From Colwellia sp. (GTDB taxonomy: Bacteria; Pseudomonadota; Gammaproteobacteria; Enterobacterales; Alteromonadaceae): a DNA stretch of 37,113 nt. The position numbers were made by a program, and so were the translations under genes. The notes under the pieces are model-generated. The model ran no database searches. It saw only the letters and a list, made by a program, of their open reading frames with translations, and was not told the origin of the DNA. Positions 12,110-21,340 of the stretch are shown in pieces. Location: positions 1 to 37,113 of the forward strand of contig JAPYOP010000045.1 in the NCBI GenBank assembly GCA_029938115.1. The letters run 5' to 3'. How positions within the stretch are numbered: position 1 is the first letter of the stretch; every line of letters starts with the position of its first letter.

Positions 12110-12703
12110 ATGAAAAACTTAAATTTAAACTCAGTAAGCAAGTCAGTAAAAAAATTATCCAAATTAATGGTTGTTCCAATGGTGTTATTACTTGGTGCTT
12201 GTTCTACAACCTATACACCAGAAACAGATAAAAGTAGTACTTATGATTTCGCTTCAGTGAAAAGTTATCATGTAATCGGTGATCAGCAGCTAAAAAACCC
12301 GATGTTCAGTGATATTGATAGAAACCGTTTAGAAACAGCAATTGATGACCAAATGAAGCAACGAGGCAAGCTTGAAGTGGAGCAATCTAAGGCTGATATA
12401 TTAGTGAGTTACTTCATAGTGACTAAGGATAAAGTTAAAGTGAATACAAGCTCATCAGGAGGCTATTACGGACATGGGTGTTATCGTTGTGGTTATGGAT
12501 ACGGTGTTGGCGTAACACATGTTAGTACTAGGGATTATGTGGAAGGTACACTAGTGGTCGATATTATAGATAATGACAGTCAACAAAGTGTCTATAGAAG
12601 TGTTCTAACAAAGCCTATTAAGTCTTTTGATACGGCGCAAGAACGTGAGCAGGCAATCAATAAAATGGTAAGTGATATGATTAAGCCATTACCAGTAAGT
12701 TAA
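12110..12703 (+). CDS. DUF4136 lipoprotein
   Basis: 197 residues from the chosen start. The signal ends in LLLGAC with C31 as the lipidated residue, so this is a membrane-anchored lipoprotein. The body matches DUF4136 in pattern: TYDFASVKSYHV near the start, DRNRLETAIDDQMKQRG, ADILVSYF, and a Gly/Tyr/Cys-rich stretch (YYGHGCYRCGYGYG) in the middle. The frame is open 36 codons further upstream to 12002, but AGAGG (12100-12104) is 5 nt before the ATG at 12110 and only this start gives a lipoprotein signal. Function unknown; divergent from the LysR gene. Confidence 0.85.
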   Translation: MKNLNLNSVSKSVKKLSKLMVVPMVLLLGACSTTYTPETDKSSTYDFASVKSYHVIGDQQLKNPMFSDIDRNRLETAIDDQMKQRGKLEVEQSKADILVSYFIVTKDKVKVNTSSSGGYYGHGCYRCGYGYGVGVTHVSTRDYVEGTLVVDIIDNDSQQSVYRSVLTKPIKSFDTAQEREQAINKMVSDMIKPLPVS

Positions 12704-12724
12704 GACAAATTTAAAGGCGAATAA

Positions 12725-12751
12725 AAAGCATAGCCTATCAAGTTATGCTTT
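12725..12751 (+). terminator. Weak hairpin after the DUF4136 gene
   Basis: AAAGCATA (12725-12732) pairs with TATGCTTT (12744-12751), 8 bp with an 11-nt loop and no proper T-run. A TATAAT at 12764-12769 just beyond could be the -10 of the next gene, although no good -35 is visible. Confidence 0.35.
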
Positions 12752-12919
12752 ATAAAAATGCGATATAATGACAACCTGCATTTATTAATAGAGAATTAGT
12801 AATAAAAAAAATAGTATAGTAAATAGCTGTTTAGCTTATTTATCAGTAATAACTAATGTTATATAGTGTTAAACATATTATATGTAAAATCATTCAGATC
12901 AAATAAAATGGAGATTCCA

Positions 12920-14533
12920 ATGATCAAGTTTCCTAAAACAATTTTAGCGTTTGCAAGTACAGCAATTTTGTTAACAAGTATGCCTAGTGTTTTTGCTGAA
13001 AAACCAACAAAAGGCTTTAATCAAAAAATTCCAACAGAAATAATGACACCAAACAAAGTAAAAACGCGTATTGGTGAGTTAAACTTTTATGACGGTATTC
13101 CTACCGAAGATACATTAAAGAAAGTTTACGATAATTTAGATTTTATTCGTGGTATTGATGTCTTTCTAAATTTTATTCCAGCAACCTCTATTGAAGGTAT
13201 TCGCTTAGGAATGAAATCTTTGGACGTTGATGACTCAAATGAAGTACTTGTTTTTGATAATTTAATGGATTCAAATCCACTGTTCTTAACAGGCAATACC
13301 GATACCGTATACGCTTGTGCGATGCTTGATTTGGAAAAAGATGGCGCGACCGTAGTAGAAATTCCTGCAGGCGCAGGACCTGGTACTGTTAATGATGCTT
13401 TTTTCCGCTTTGTTGTTGATATGGGCGCTCCAGGGCCAGATGCGAAAAAAGGCGGTACTTATATTATCTTACCGCCTGACTACCAAGGTGAGTTAACACC
13501 CACGTTAAATGGTATGCAGCATCGTGGCAAAGATACGCGTATTACCACTATGGTCGGTGGAAAAAGCAAAAAAGTATGGGTTGCACAATCAACTAGTTAT
13601 AACAATTGGTTAATTTTACGTGGCTTCTTAAAAGATGGAAAACCAGATCATGCTTCCAATATGTGGCGTACAGGATTGAAAATATACCCTCTTAAAGAAG
13701 CAAACAACCCAAAGAAAATGACATTTGTTAATGGCTCGGGTAAATACTTTAATACGGTGCATGCTAATGATTATAAATTTTATGAAGAATTATGGCATGT
13801 CTTGCAAAAAGAGCCGGTATCTTTCTTAGATCCAGAGCTTCGAGGACAAGCAGCTGCTATTGGCTTGCAAAAAGGTAAACCTTTTGAACCAGATGCCCGT
13901 ATGAAAGCTATATTAAAAGACGCGGTACAAGTCGGTAATGCGACAGCACGTAGTATTTCATTTAAATCACGTGATAAAAATGCTTACTTATTTGAAGGCA
14001 AGCAATGGTTCACCGGTTTTGTCGGTCGTGACTATCAGTGGTTATTAGATGGTGGTAAAGGCGGACGTAATATGGATGCCCGTACGTTATTCTTTTATAT
14101 TGCTACCGTTAATACCCCTGCAATGGCATTACAAATCCCAGGAATAGGATCTAATTATGCGATGACCACTGGAGATAACAAAGGTGATATTTTATATGGC
14201 GAAAAAACGTATCAAGTAACCCTACCGGCCAATGCACCAGCGAAAGATTTTTGGTCAATGGTGGCTTACGATCCACAAACACGTTCAGAATTACAAGTGC
14301 CGGGTGGTTCAAAATACCCAAGCAAAAATAATAAACGTGATAACTTGGTTTATAACAAAGATGGCTCGGTAACCTTGTATTTTGGCCCTAAAGTTCCTAA
14401 AGGTAAGCCAACTGCTAACTGGACAGAAACCACACCGAATAAAGCATGGTTTGCAATGCTACGTTTATATGGGCCATTACAACCATGGTTTGATAAAACA
14501 TGGTCGCCAAGTGACTTTACCTTAGTTAAATAA
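12920..14533 (+). CDS. Exported DUF1254/DUF1214 protein
   Basis: 537 residues. The signal peptide (1-26, ending SVFA-EK) sends it to the periplasm. The N-terminal half has the DUF1254 pattern (LTGNTDTVYACAMLDL, then PAGAGPGTVNDAFFRFVVDMG). The C-terminal half has DUF1214 (FWSMVAYDPQTRSELQ, then GSVTLYFGP, then NKAWFAMLRLYGP). The family is widespread in marine and soil bacteria with no settled biochemical role. A longer frame reaches 12866, but GGAG (12910-12913) is 6 nt before the ATG at 12920 and that start gives a compact signal peptide. Two outer-membrane-type proteins follow, suggesting a shared envelope function. Confidence 0.88.
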   Translation: MIKFPKTILAFASTAILLTSMPSVFAEKPTKGFNQKIPTEIMTPNKVKTRIGELNFYDGIPTEDTLKKVYDNLDFIRGIDVFLNFIPATSIEGIRLGMKSLDVDDSNEVLVFDNLMDSNPLFLTGNTDTVYACAMLDLEKDGATVVEIPAGAGPGTVNDAFFRFVVDMGAPGPDAKKGGTYIILPPDYQGELTPTLNGMQHRGKDTRITTMVGGKSKKVWVAQSTSYNNWLILRGFLKDGKPDHASNMWRTGLKIYPLKEANNPKKMTFVNGSGKYFNTVHANDYKFYEELWHVLQKEPVSFLDPELRGQAAAIGLQKGKPFEPDARMKAILKDAVQVGNATARSISFKSRDKNAYLFEGKQWFTGFVGRDYQWLLDGGKGGRNMDARTLFFYIATVNTPAMALQIPGIGSNYAMTTGDNKGDILYGEKTYQVTLPANAPAKDFWSMVAYDPQTRSELQVPGGSKYPSKNNKRDNLVYNKDGSVTLYFGPKVPKGKPTANWTETTPNKAWFAMLRLYGPLQPWFDKTWSPSDFTLVK

Positions 14534-14554
14534 TTATAAATTAACTATGAATAT

Positions 14555-14587
14555 ACCCCTGCCAGCTAGCTGGTTGGGGTTTCTTTG
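14555..14587 (+). terminator. Terminator-like hairpin after the DUF1254 gene
   Basis: ACCCC (14555-14559) pairs with GGGGT (14576-14580) and encloses the self-complementary CCAGCTAGCTGG (14562-14573). It is followed by TTTCTTTG. It lies 33 nt before the next gene's start, so it may attenuate rather than fully separate the two genes. Confidence 0.65.
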
Positions 14588-14619
14588 TCTTTAAATACCG
14601 AAAATTGAGTATATTTATA

Positions 14620-15501
14620 ATGAAAAATGTTAAAAATATATTATTACCTTTAATGCTTATGGCTTCGTCGACAGCTTTTTCATCAGAATCAAAAGGAAGT
14701 TTTTCTGATAAAACAGATGAAGAGCTTGCTCGAGAATTAGCTAACCCTAATACACCACTTACTAGCTTAAAGTTTAAAATACAGCAACGTAGCTATACGG
14801 GTGATTTACCTGATGCTGAAAATCAAAATGGTACCACCATAGTATTACAACCGACGCTACCTTTCCCATTAGAAAGCGGTCGAACAATTTGGGTACGCCC
14901 TGGTATTCCGTTTGTATTTGATCAACCTACTTTCGATAATGAACAATTTTTAATGCCGGGTCTTGATCCAGTTGGAGGGGATTACTTTACTTCCGAGTCA
15001 GGTTTGGGTGATATCACTATTGACGTTCAATATGGCGATAACGAAAAAAGTGGTATGTTATGGTCTTATGGGGCAACGGCTACTTTTCCTACGGCAAGTA
15101 ACGATAATATAGGTACAGATTCAACCTTACTTGGCCCTGGTGTGCAATTAGGTATGGTAACTAAAGATTATATTTTTGGTGGTTTTATTAATCATCAATG
15201 GGATATTGCAGGTGATGAAGATGTAAGTTTATCAACCTTACAAATATTTGCTGTATATCTACCAGGCGGCGGTTGGAGTTTGGCTTCTGCGCCAATTATT
15301 ACTTATGACAATGAGTCAGATACAACCACATTACCTATTAATTTTGCTATTGGTAAAACCGTGAAGCTAAATGGAAGACCGTGGAAATTCGCAATAGAGT
15401 TTAATTATTATGTTGATCAAAATGATGACTTTGGCCCTGAGTGGATGATAGGAATTAACATTGCTCCTGTGATTGAAAATGGTTTCGCTAAATGGTTTTA
15501 A
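14620..15501 (+). CDS. Outer-membrane beta-barrel protein, MetA/transporter-like
   Basis: 293 residues with a signal peptide (about 1-22, ending STAFS-SE). The mature protein alternates short strands with Gly/aromatic turns (GDITIDVQYGD, GPGVQLGMVTKDYIFGGFINHQW, GPEWMIGINIAPVI) and resembles barrels annotated as putative phenol-degradation MetA-pathway proteins or transporters. That assignment is by general pattern. The frame could start at a TTG at 14605, but the ATG at 14620 gives a better signal peptide; neither has a strong ribosome-binding site. It lies between the DUF1254 gene and another barrel gene, 34 nt apart. Confidence 0.6.
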   Translation: MKNVKNILLPLMLMASSTAFSSESKGSFSDKTDEELARELANPNTPLTSLKFKIQQRSYTGDLPDAENQNGTTIVLQPTLPFPLESGRTIWVRPGIPFVFDQPTFDNEQFLMPGLDPVGGDYFTSESGLGDITIDVQYGDNEKSGMLWSYGATATFPTASNDNIGTDSTLLGPGVQLGMVTKDYIFGGFINHQWDIAGDEDVSLSTLQIFAVYLPGGGWSLASAPIITYDNESDTTTLPINFAIGKTVKLNGRPWKFAIEFNYYVDQNDDFGPEWMIGINIAPVIENGFAKWF

Positions 15502-15535
15502 GTTTATTGAATATTTAAAGAATTAAGGAAATTAC

Positions 15536-16291
15536 ATGAATAAAAGCATATTAACAGCCATTAGTTTAGCAACAATGGTGAGTTTCACTGCTAACGCAGA
15601 TAATTGGTCATTTGAATTAGAGCCGTACTTGATGGGTACAAGCATTGTTGGTGATGCTAGCATTGGTCGAATATCAGGCGCGCCTGTAGATGTAAACTTT
15701 AAAACTATTTTAGATAATTTAGATATGGCAGCCATGCTTCATTTTGAAGCACACCATAAAAGTGGCTGGGGTATCGCTATGGATTATGGTTTTATGGATT
15801 TAAGTGCGAAACAATCAAGTAACAAAGATGGTTTTTTAAAGGTTGGCTTGAGACAAGGTGTTTTAGAAACATTAGCTTTATACCGTGTTAAATATGGCCA
15901 TTCAATGGTTGATTATTTTGCCGGGGTGCGTTGGTGGGATAATGATTTAGAGTTAATTGTCGATCCTGCGATTCTTCCGGGTGGTACCAATATTCAAATA
16001 CAAGAAGACTGGGTCGATGTTGTCGCCGGTGTTCGTTGGAATCAAACAATAAATAATCAATGGAACTTTGTTGCTCGGGTAGATGTTGGCGGTTTTGGCT
16101 TAAGTGCTGATTTTACTTCAACACTTGAAGCAGGTTTTACTTATAAAATCAGTAAGCTCATGACACTGGATATGAAATATAGGGCTTCTTGGGTTGATTA
16201 TGAAAATGACGGAGCAGAGGGGGAAGTAGGGCACTTTGTTTACGACACCATTACTCATGGACCAGTATTAGGTTTGAACTTTACCTTTTAA
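15536..16291 (+). CDS. Outer-membrane beta-barrel protein
   Basis: 251 residues. The signal peptide is residues 1-21 (FTANA-DN), followed by an amphipathic-strand-rich protein beginning WSFELEPYLMGTSIVGDASIG, a common opening for 8- to 10-stranded barrels, and ending GPVLGLNFTF with a terminal Phe. No specific family name can be supported. AAGGAAA lies just before the ATG. Probably co-transcribed with the barrel gene at 14620-15501 and functionally tied to the DUF1254 protein. Confidence 0.7.
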   Translation: MNKSILTAISLATMVSFTANADNWSFELEPYLMGTSIVGDASIGRISGAPVDVNFKTILDNLDMAAMLHFEAHHKSGWGIAMDYGFMDLSAKQSSNKDGFLKVGLRQGVLETLALYRVKYGHSMVDYFAGVRWWDNDLELIVDPAILPGGTNIQIQEDWVDVVAGVRWNQTINNQWNFVARVDVGGFGLSADFTSTLEAGFTYKISKLMTLDMKYRASWVDYENDGAEGEVGHFVYDTITHGPVLGLNFTF

Positions 16292-16296
16292 TTTTT

Positions 16297-16334
16297 ATGT
16301 AAAGGTCTTTAACTAGCGGTGAAGACCTTTACAT
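16297..16334. terminator. 13-bp stem-loop after the barrel gene
   Basis: ATGTAAAGGTCTT (16297-16309) pairs perfectly with AAGACCTTTACAT (16322-16334), loop 12 nt. There is no T-run after it, so termination would need help; it is placed right after the stop of the barrel gene. Confidence 0.5.
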
Positions 16335-16346
16335 CAGAGTAATAAC

Positions 16347-16509
16347 TTAGTCTTCAATAGTTAAACTATTTCCCTTCGCTCTTGAAACACATAAGGTCAT
16401 TTTACGGCAAGTTTTATGTTCGTCGGCTGTTTTCTTCACCTTGCTTAACTTTACAAACACAAGTGCCACACAAGCCTTGGTTAAATGAAGTCGGTACGTT
16501 AATGGCCAT
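16347..16509 (-). pseudogene. Relic of a plant-type [2Fe-2S] ferredoxin domain
   Basis: Reading the minus strand from 16509 gives INVPTSFNQGLCGTCVCKVKQGEE, which matches the CxxxxCxxC core of plant-type ferredoxin domains found at the C-terminus of Hcr- and VanB-type reductases. The first cluster Cys is replaced by Phe. The frame then hits a stop, but a shifted frame continues as ADEHKTCRKMTLCVSRAKGNSLTIED and stops at 16347, matching the LxCVSRAKG ending of these domains. The N-terminal reductase part is absent upstream. It is a decayed fragment and almost certainly non-functional. Confidence 0.8.
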
Positions 16510-16540
16510 TGTTTTTATAAAAAGTGTCCATTAATAATAG

Positions 16541-17641
16541 CTAATAAACCACTTTATTTCGTCCTGCTTCTTTGGCTGCGTAGAGGTTTGCATCCGCATG
16601 CTGAATAACCTGTTCAATATCTTTATTCTCCCCCTCAAAACTTGCTAAACCTATACTTATTGTTGTTGCTATTTTTATGTCATTATAAATACAAGGTGTA
16701 TTTTCTATATGTTTACAGACAATTCTTGCAATTTCTATCGCTTTTTGTCTTTCTGTGTTGGTCAAGACAACTAAAAACTCTTCTCCGCCCCAGCGAGCAA
16801 TTAAATCAGTTTTTCTAATTTTATTTTTTATATTTTGACCAATATGAATCAATGATAGATCACCTACGTGATGTCCATAGGTATCATTTACTTCTTTAAA
16901 TTTATCTACATCAATCATCATAACAACCACTAATTCGTTGTTTGAATCATATCTCCTGTCAATACTTTGAAGAGCCTCTTTTATAAATTTTCGATTGCCT
17001 AGCCCTGTGAGTTCATCTGTTATATTCGCCTTTTGTAAGGCTTCTCTGGTTTTATTTAATGATTTTACTAATAACTCCTCTGCAAAGGTGATAATAAAAG
17101 TGAATAAATTTAACAAAAAGAAAGAGAATAAAAATCGTGTTTTTTCAGCATAACTATAGGTTGCAGTTAATACGTCAAAGGGGTTGAATATAAAAACTAT
17201 AGTAGCAAGGGTAATTATAAATAAATTAAGTTGTAAACCAGTTCTTGCGCCGTAAAACATAAATAAAACAATACTTAGCGGGTAACACCATAGTGCGCCA
17301 GTATTTTCTAAACCTCCCGATACTAAAAGATAAACAGACAGAGAGAAAATAGTAATAACTAATATTTCTTTAATGTGTTTTATCTGTTTATTTTGCTTCT
17401 CATAAATAAGCACCAAAGCACAAATACCGAAAACAGCAAGTAGTATTATGCAACGCTCAATATTTCCAGATGACCAGGCAGAAAACGCCATGATAGGTAA
17501 TATAATGACAGCAAAAAAAAGTACTAACAAAATACTGTGATGACTTTTATGGCTAATAAGCGCAACAACATTGTTTTCATTTAAGTACAACATTGATAAA
17601 CGATGCTGAAATCTTCTAAGCCAAGAGATGATTAAAGGCAC
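16541..17641 (-). CDS. Membrane-bound diguanylate cyclase (GGDEF)
   Basis: 366 residues. About six hydrophobic segments lie between residues 35 and 190 and form a membrane sensor of unknown ligand. A short helix leads to the GGDEF domain (about 205-366): DELTGLGNR at 209-217, the active-site loop GGEEF at 285-289, and the inhibitory I-site RKTD at 276-279, five residues before it. It should therefore make c-di-GMP from two GTP and be subject to product inhibition. No EAL domain is present. It is transcribed away from the AraC relic. In the cell it would act on the inner membrane, influencing attachment or motility. Confidence 0.93.
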   Translation of the reverse strand: MPLIISWLRRFQHRLSMLYLNENNVVALISHKSHHSILLVLFFAVIILPIMAFSAWSSGNIERCIILLAVFGICALVLIYEKQNKQIKHIKEILVITIFSLSVYLLVSGGLENTGALWCYPLSIVLFMFYGARTGLQLNLFIITLATIVFIFNPFDVLTATYSYAEKTRFLFSFFLLNLFTFIITFAEELLVKSLNKTREALQKANITDELTGLGNRKFIKEALQSIDRRYDSNNELVVVMMIDVDKFKEVNDTYGHHVGDLSLIHIGQNIKNKIRKTDLIARWGGEEFLVVLTNTERQKAIEIARIVCKHIENTPCIYNDIKIATTISIGLASFEGENKDIEQVIQHADANLYAAKEAGRNKVVY

Positions 17642-17767
17642 ATGTAACTCATAAATTTAAAGTTTGTCTTTTAAAACTAGTTCAAAAGGTAGGTAACATC
17701 AATTTTTAAACTAACAAATCAATACCCTTGAGAAACCGTTCAATCAGTATTTAGTATTGAGCCTATA

Positions 17768-18191
17768 GTGAGCCAGCGACTTTGTAACGATCTCGATATT
17801 TATGTTGAGCGTTATACATGTCATCCAACAAAGTATGAAACTGAAGGTTTGCCTATTGCGACTATTCTAACTCAGTTTGGTGAAGCAAAAACAAAGGGGG
17901 GGGAGGAGTAATTTAATCAAGGCGAGTTTTGTCCAAGTTATTCCTGCAGGCTGTAAAACTTATTGGCAGTTTACTGGTTTCGTTGATTTAGCTGTTTTTA
18001 TTTCCCATCAATCTTAAGTATATTACACCGCTTCGTTTTAAAAAGGCGTGAACTCTTAACCAGTAGTGATATGCCCTTGGTGCAAATTGCAGACTCGTTA
18101 GGTTTTAATAGCCAAAGCCATTTAACGACTAGTTTTAAGGCATGCCATAACACCGGAAAAATATAGAAAGTTGTTTAAAGTAAAGAAATGA
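17768..18191 (+). pseudogene. Decayed AraC-family transcriptional regulator
   Basis: Fragments of one AraC-type protein lie in order in shifting frames. From 17768 the sensor-domain part reads up to FGEAKTKGG and runs into a stop after a G8 tract (17896-17903). With one G fewer the frame would continue through VQVIPAGCKTYWQFTGFVDLAVF. The first helix-turn-helix is missing. The second follows as KRRELLTSSDMPLVQIADSL and GFNSQSHLTTSFK, and a further shift at about 18141 gives HAITPEKYRKLFK, the usual C-terminal end. At least two frameshifts and an internal deletion mean it is dead. The remaining 17642-17767 shows nothing else clear. Confidence 0.88.
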
Positions 18192-18194
18192 ATA

Positions 18195-18887
18195 TTATTG
18201 GAAATGTTCTTTTTTAAGCTGTTCAAGCCAGCCGTTATCTTTTAATTGTTGTAAACTTCTATTGAACGTTTGGATAAAAATTTTATTAGCGTCAGAAGGG
18301 TGGCAAACAAGCCTACTTTGATCTTGATATAAAGATAAACTTTCATCCCGATGGATAGTATTCTCTTCCTTTAAAACAGGGTACCAATAAAAAGCTACAT
18401 CAACTCTTTGCGCTTCAAGCATTGCAATAGCTTGTTCATCACGAGTGACAATTGAAACATCTGATAATTTAAACTTGTTTCTTAAATTCTTTAAAAAGGT
18501 ATTACCACGAAGAACAACAGCTGACTTGTTTTCAAGCTCAGTAATATTGTTAATTGTTTTCTGAGTACGTAATGTATAAACACCAACCCCCCAATTTAGA
18601 TAACTATTACTCTCAATAACGTCCATATTATAGTAAGTCCGCATTGACTTAATGCTACCGCCAACGAAGCAGCTAAATTTACCATGCTGAAAATCAAAAG
18701 CAGCACGCTTTAATGGTTGTAAAGTGTAGTTAATATCCTTACCTAGCATTTTACTTAAAAGTACTTCTTCAAAGGGATGAACTACTAGTTCAGGTAGCGT
18801 TATTGATGGTGTTTCTGTTGCAGAAAGTGAAAGGGTCATTAAGGATGTAAAAAATAAACCTATACAACATGTTGATTTTTTCGACAT
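18195..18887 (-). CDS. Periplasmic solute-binding protein, family 3-like
   Basis: 230 residues. The signal peptide ends about residue 23 (SLSA-TE). The remainder has the size and pattern of SBP_bac_3 / amino-acid-binding proteins: a central NNITELENKSAVVLRGNTF segment, then VTRDEQAIAMLEAQRVDVAFYW, and a C-terminal FNRSLQQLKDNGWLEQLKKE as in transporters' binding proteins. No permease or ATPase lies nearby, so it may be an orphan sensor or binder. The frame is open to 18956, but the ATG at 18887 follows AGAGAG by about 6 nt and begins a proper signal peptide. Confidence 0.75.
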   Translation of the reverse strand: MSKKSTCCIGLFFTSLMTLSLSATETPSITLPELVVHPFEEVLLSKMLGKDINYTLQPLKRAAFDFQHGKFSCFVGGSIKSMRTYYNMDVIESNSYLNWGVGVYTLRTQKTINNITELENKSAVVLRGNTFLKNLRNKFKLSDVSIVTRDEQAIAMLEAQRVDVAFYWYPVLKEENTIHRDESLSLYQDQSRLVCHPSDANKIFIQTFNRSLQQLKDNGWLEQLKKEHFQ

Positions 18888-19076
18888 TAGTTCTCTCTTG
18901 ATATAAATAACTAATCGGCGCAATCTAAATAGTAGTACATATTGATAATATAACAATTAGCTAAGTGTTAGTCGTTGTTATCTATAAACAGGTAATAGCA
19001 TATAGGTAATTAATTTTCTTATCTTTATGTTAAAGTTCAACCTCAAATTCATATCAAAATTGATATTATCCTCCTT

Positions 19077-20408
19077 ATGAAAATCTCACCTAGTATTTTC
19101 AATATAATAGTAAACACCCTAATTTGTTTTGCGTTTATCTGTTTAAGCCTCAGTGTTCAAGCTAAGCCTTCAGCCGTTGTTAAATTCAGTGTCGATAGGG
19201 CAGAAAATATCAAGGCTCGTGAAACCTTACTGTTACCTTATGTGTTTAGCACGGACGATATGGGTGCAGTATTTGGTGTTGGCGCTATGGCTACAGGTAT
19301 ATATCAAAAGCAAATGACAATAGGTGGTACTGTTTTTGGCGGAGAAGAAAGTAAGGGCTTGGGGTTAGGCCTTTGGGATTATAGTTTATTTGGTAGTCAG
19401 CGCCTTTATGTCAGTGCTATAGGTATGGCAGGCAAGTATCCATTATTACGTGCCTATTCGCCTTTACCGGGAGAGTATACTCCTGCAGGCGAAAATAGAC
19501 CTGGGTCAAATGACTCTAGCTTCGATAATTTTATTGAAAGTAGTGGTAGTAATAATTGGTGGGAAGTTAAATTAGAGTATGTACTACCCATAGGTAATGC
19601 GGAAAAGATTGGTATGGCAACCTATAATTTGCAAGGGGGCTTGTTAACAGATACTACCGAGGTAGAAGATTGGAACCCTCTTGAAACAGGCACAAGTGTT
19701 TTAGTTGCAAGACAATTTAATCGCTATCAGTTATATGAAAATGAAACAGGTGACCTTGAAGGCGCAGTGCATGCACTTGAGTTAGGGTATTTGTATGACA
19801 ATACTGATTTTCCTGTAAACCCTAGTCAAGGTAGTTCTCAATATATTTCAATTACCTATAACCCACAGTGGTTAGAATCAAATCATGATTGGACATTTCT
19901 TGAATTTGAAGCCAGTAAATACTTCTCTTTTGGAGGAAATGATTTTGCTAAACAAAATATTTTAGCCCTTAATATGTGGGCGAGTTATTCCCCTAGTTGG
20001 AATGTTATTTATGATGAACAAGGCAATAGTTTGGTAGAAAATCAGGCGCCTTTTTTAGAAGGGGCAACCTTGGGTGGAATGCATAGAATGCGCGGTTTTA
20101 GACAAAACCGTTTTCATGATAAAGCAGCAATATATGCCACAGCAGAATATCGCATGACCTTGGATTATAACCCTATTGCGGATGTTAATTGGCTCAAGTT
20201 TTTAAACTTAGATTGGTTTCAAACAGTGCTTTATGTAGAAGGTGGTCGAGTTGCTCCCACCTTTAAAAGCAGTACATTATTTTCTGATTGGAAAACTGAT
20301 GTCGGTGTGTCTTTTCGAGCATTAACCGCGGGTATTATTGTTAGACTTGATATAACTGCTTCGAAAGAAGATACAACCATGTGGTTTATGGTTGGGCATC
20401 CATTTTAA
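19077..20408 (+). CDS. Omp85-type outer-membrane barrel without POTRA domains (2)
   Basis: 443 residues. The signal peptide ends near residue 30 (SVQA-KP). Almost all of the mature protein is beta-barrel, with the loop-6 signature MRGF (in GGMHRMRGFRQNRF) followed by a strand AAIYATAEYRM, and the NPSQGSSQYISI region typical of BamA/TamA-type surface-antigen domains. It ends in Phe. There is no space for POTRA repeats. No good ribosome-binding site is visible before the ATG. It is convergent with pldA, the two stops being only 11 bp apart. Its client is unknown. Confidence 0.78.
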   Translation: MKISPSIFNIIVNTLICFAFICLSLSVQAKPSAVVKFSVDRAENIKARETLLLPYVFSTDDMGAVFGVGAMATGIYQKQMTIGGTVFGGEESKGLGLGLWDYSLFGSQRLYVSAIGMAGKYPLLRAYSPLPGEYTPAGENRPGSNDSSFDNFIESSGSNNWWEVKLEYVLPIGNAEKIGMATYNLQGGLLTDTTEVEDWNPLETGTSVLVARQFNRYQLYENETGDLEGAVHALELGYLYDNTDFPVNPSQGSSQYISITYNPQWLESNHDWTFLEFEASKYFSFGGNDFAKQNILALNMWASYSPSWNVIYDEQGNSLVENQAPFLEGATLGGMHRMRGFRQNRFHDKAAIYATAEYRMTLDYNPIADVNWLKFLNLDWFQTVLYVEGGRVAPTFKSSTLFSDWKTDVGVSFRALTAGIIVRLDITASKEDTTMWFMVGHPF

Positions 20409-20419
20409 GTTATATTTCA

Positions 20420-21340
20420 TTAAAATATTTCCGTTAAGGCTACTCCTATACCAATTCGTTTTTGGTAATGGTTATAGTCAATTAAACTTTCACCATAACC
20501 ATGTGCATATTGAAGATAACCCTTTAATTTTCCTGATAGAGGGAACGTCATTCCTAACTCTATGCCACCTTTCTTTTCTTTAAAGTTTCTACGACCAGCT
20601 AATACAAACTCTAATTCGTGCCATTTATAAGCACCAGTAAGCTCAAAGTGGCCCATATAATCAGTAATGTCAGGGTTGTCATTGCCAGACTCTTCAGGTG
20701 TTGTCACCTTATCACCTTCGGGGATTTTCCACCAAGGACGAAATGAAACAGCATAGTTATTTTTAGCAAAAGTTAATGTAGCATAAAGCCTATTCCAACT
20801 ACGTGAAATAGTTTGTGTTCTTCCATTAGATTGGTGTTCAAAGCCAACGATTAAATTAGTGCTACCACCTGCAGGTTTCCAATTAAGCGGGGCGGTATAA
20901 AAAATTTCAGGTTGGTAATTGGTTTCTCTAAACGGGCGAGAAAGATCATGATTATATAATTGCCACCAAGACTGTAGAGTGAAACCAAAATCGACGCGGT
21001 CACCCTTGGTAAATACAGTGTCACGAGTTAAAGGTACTTTTAAACTTATTTGAAATTTAGCCTCTATGTTATTTAGTTTTGCACCGTAATTTCCTTCACC
21101 TTCATAAGCTTCTTTATTAATATTATTGGTGTAACTTATTGGTAAAAAATAACTCATTTTATGTGGAGTAAGAATATAAGGATCGAAGGCTGATTTTCGG
21201 TCTGAATCATAATGGTTGAAAAAAGCGGGTTCTTCTGTGCTTTTTATGTCATCGGCTTGTTCTTTTTCAGCGGCACAGCTAAATAAAGGTAAATATAGAA
21301 ATGCGAATATAAACATTTTTAAGGTAAATAAGTATTTCAT
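20420..21340 (-). CDS. pldA: Outer-membrane phospholipase A (OMPLA)
   Basis: 306 residues. After a signal peptide (about 1-23) comes the 12-stranded barrel of PldA. The catalytic triad is visible in EHQSNGRTQTISRSWNRLY: H169, S171 and N183, aligning with E. coli H142, S144 and N156. The conserved NPDITDYMGHFEL and HGYGESLIDYNHYQKRIGIGV near the C-terminus are the PldA signatures. The enzyme hydrolyses phospholipids that have reached the outer leaflet, restoring outer-membrane asymmetry. It is encoded between two POTRA-less Omp85 barrels. Confidence 0.95.
   Translation of the reverse strand: MKYLFTLKMFIFAFLYLPLFSCAAEKEQADDIKSTEEPAFFNHYDSDRKSAFDPYILTPHKMSYFLPISYTNNINKEAYEGEGNYGAKLNNIEAKFQISLKVPLTRDTVFTKGDRVDFGFTLQSWWQLYNHDLSRPFRETNYQPEIFYTAPLNWKPAGGSTNLIVGFEHQSNGRTQTISRSWNRLYATLTFAKNNYAVSFRPWWKIPEGDKVTTPEESGNDNPDITDYMGHFELTGAYKWHELEFVLAGRRNFKEKKGGIELGMTFPLSGKLKGYLQYAHGYGESLIDYNHYQKRIGIGVALTEIF

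Noticed and set aside
14605..14619. TTG start for the barrel gene at 14620-15501
   Set aside because: The ATG at 14620 gives a better signal peptide and TTG has no ribosome-binding site.
19077..20408. BamA or TamA
   Set aside because: There are no POTRA domains and the context is not that of the bam or tam genes.
20392..20583. Small plus-strand reading frame across the pldA 3' end
   Set aside because: It is antisense to pldA, has no ribosome-binding site and no recognisable product.
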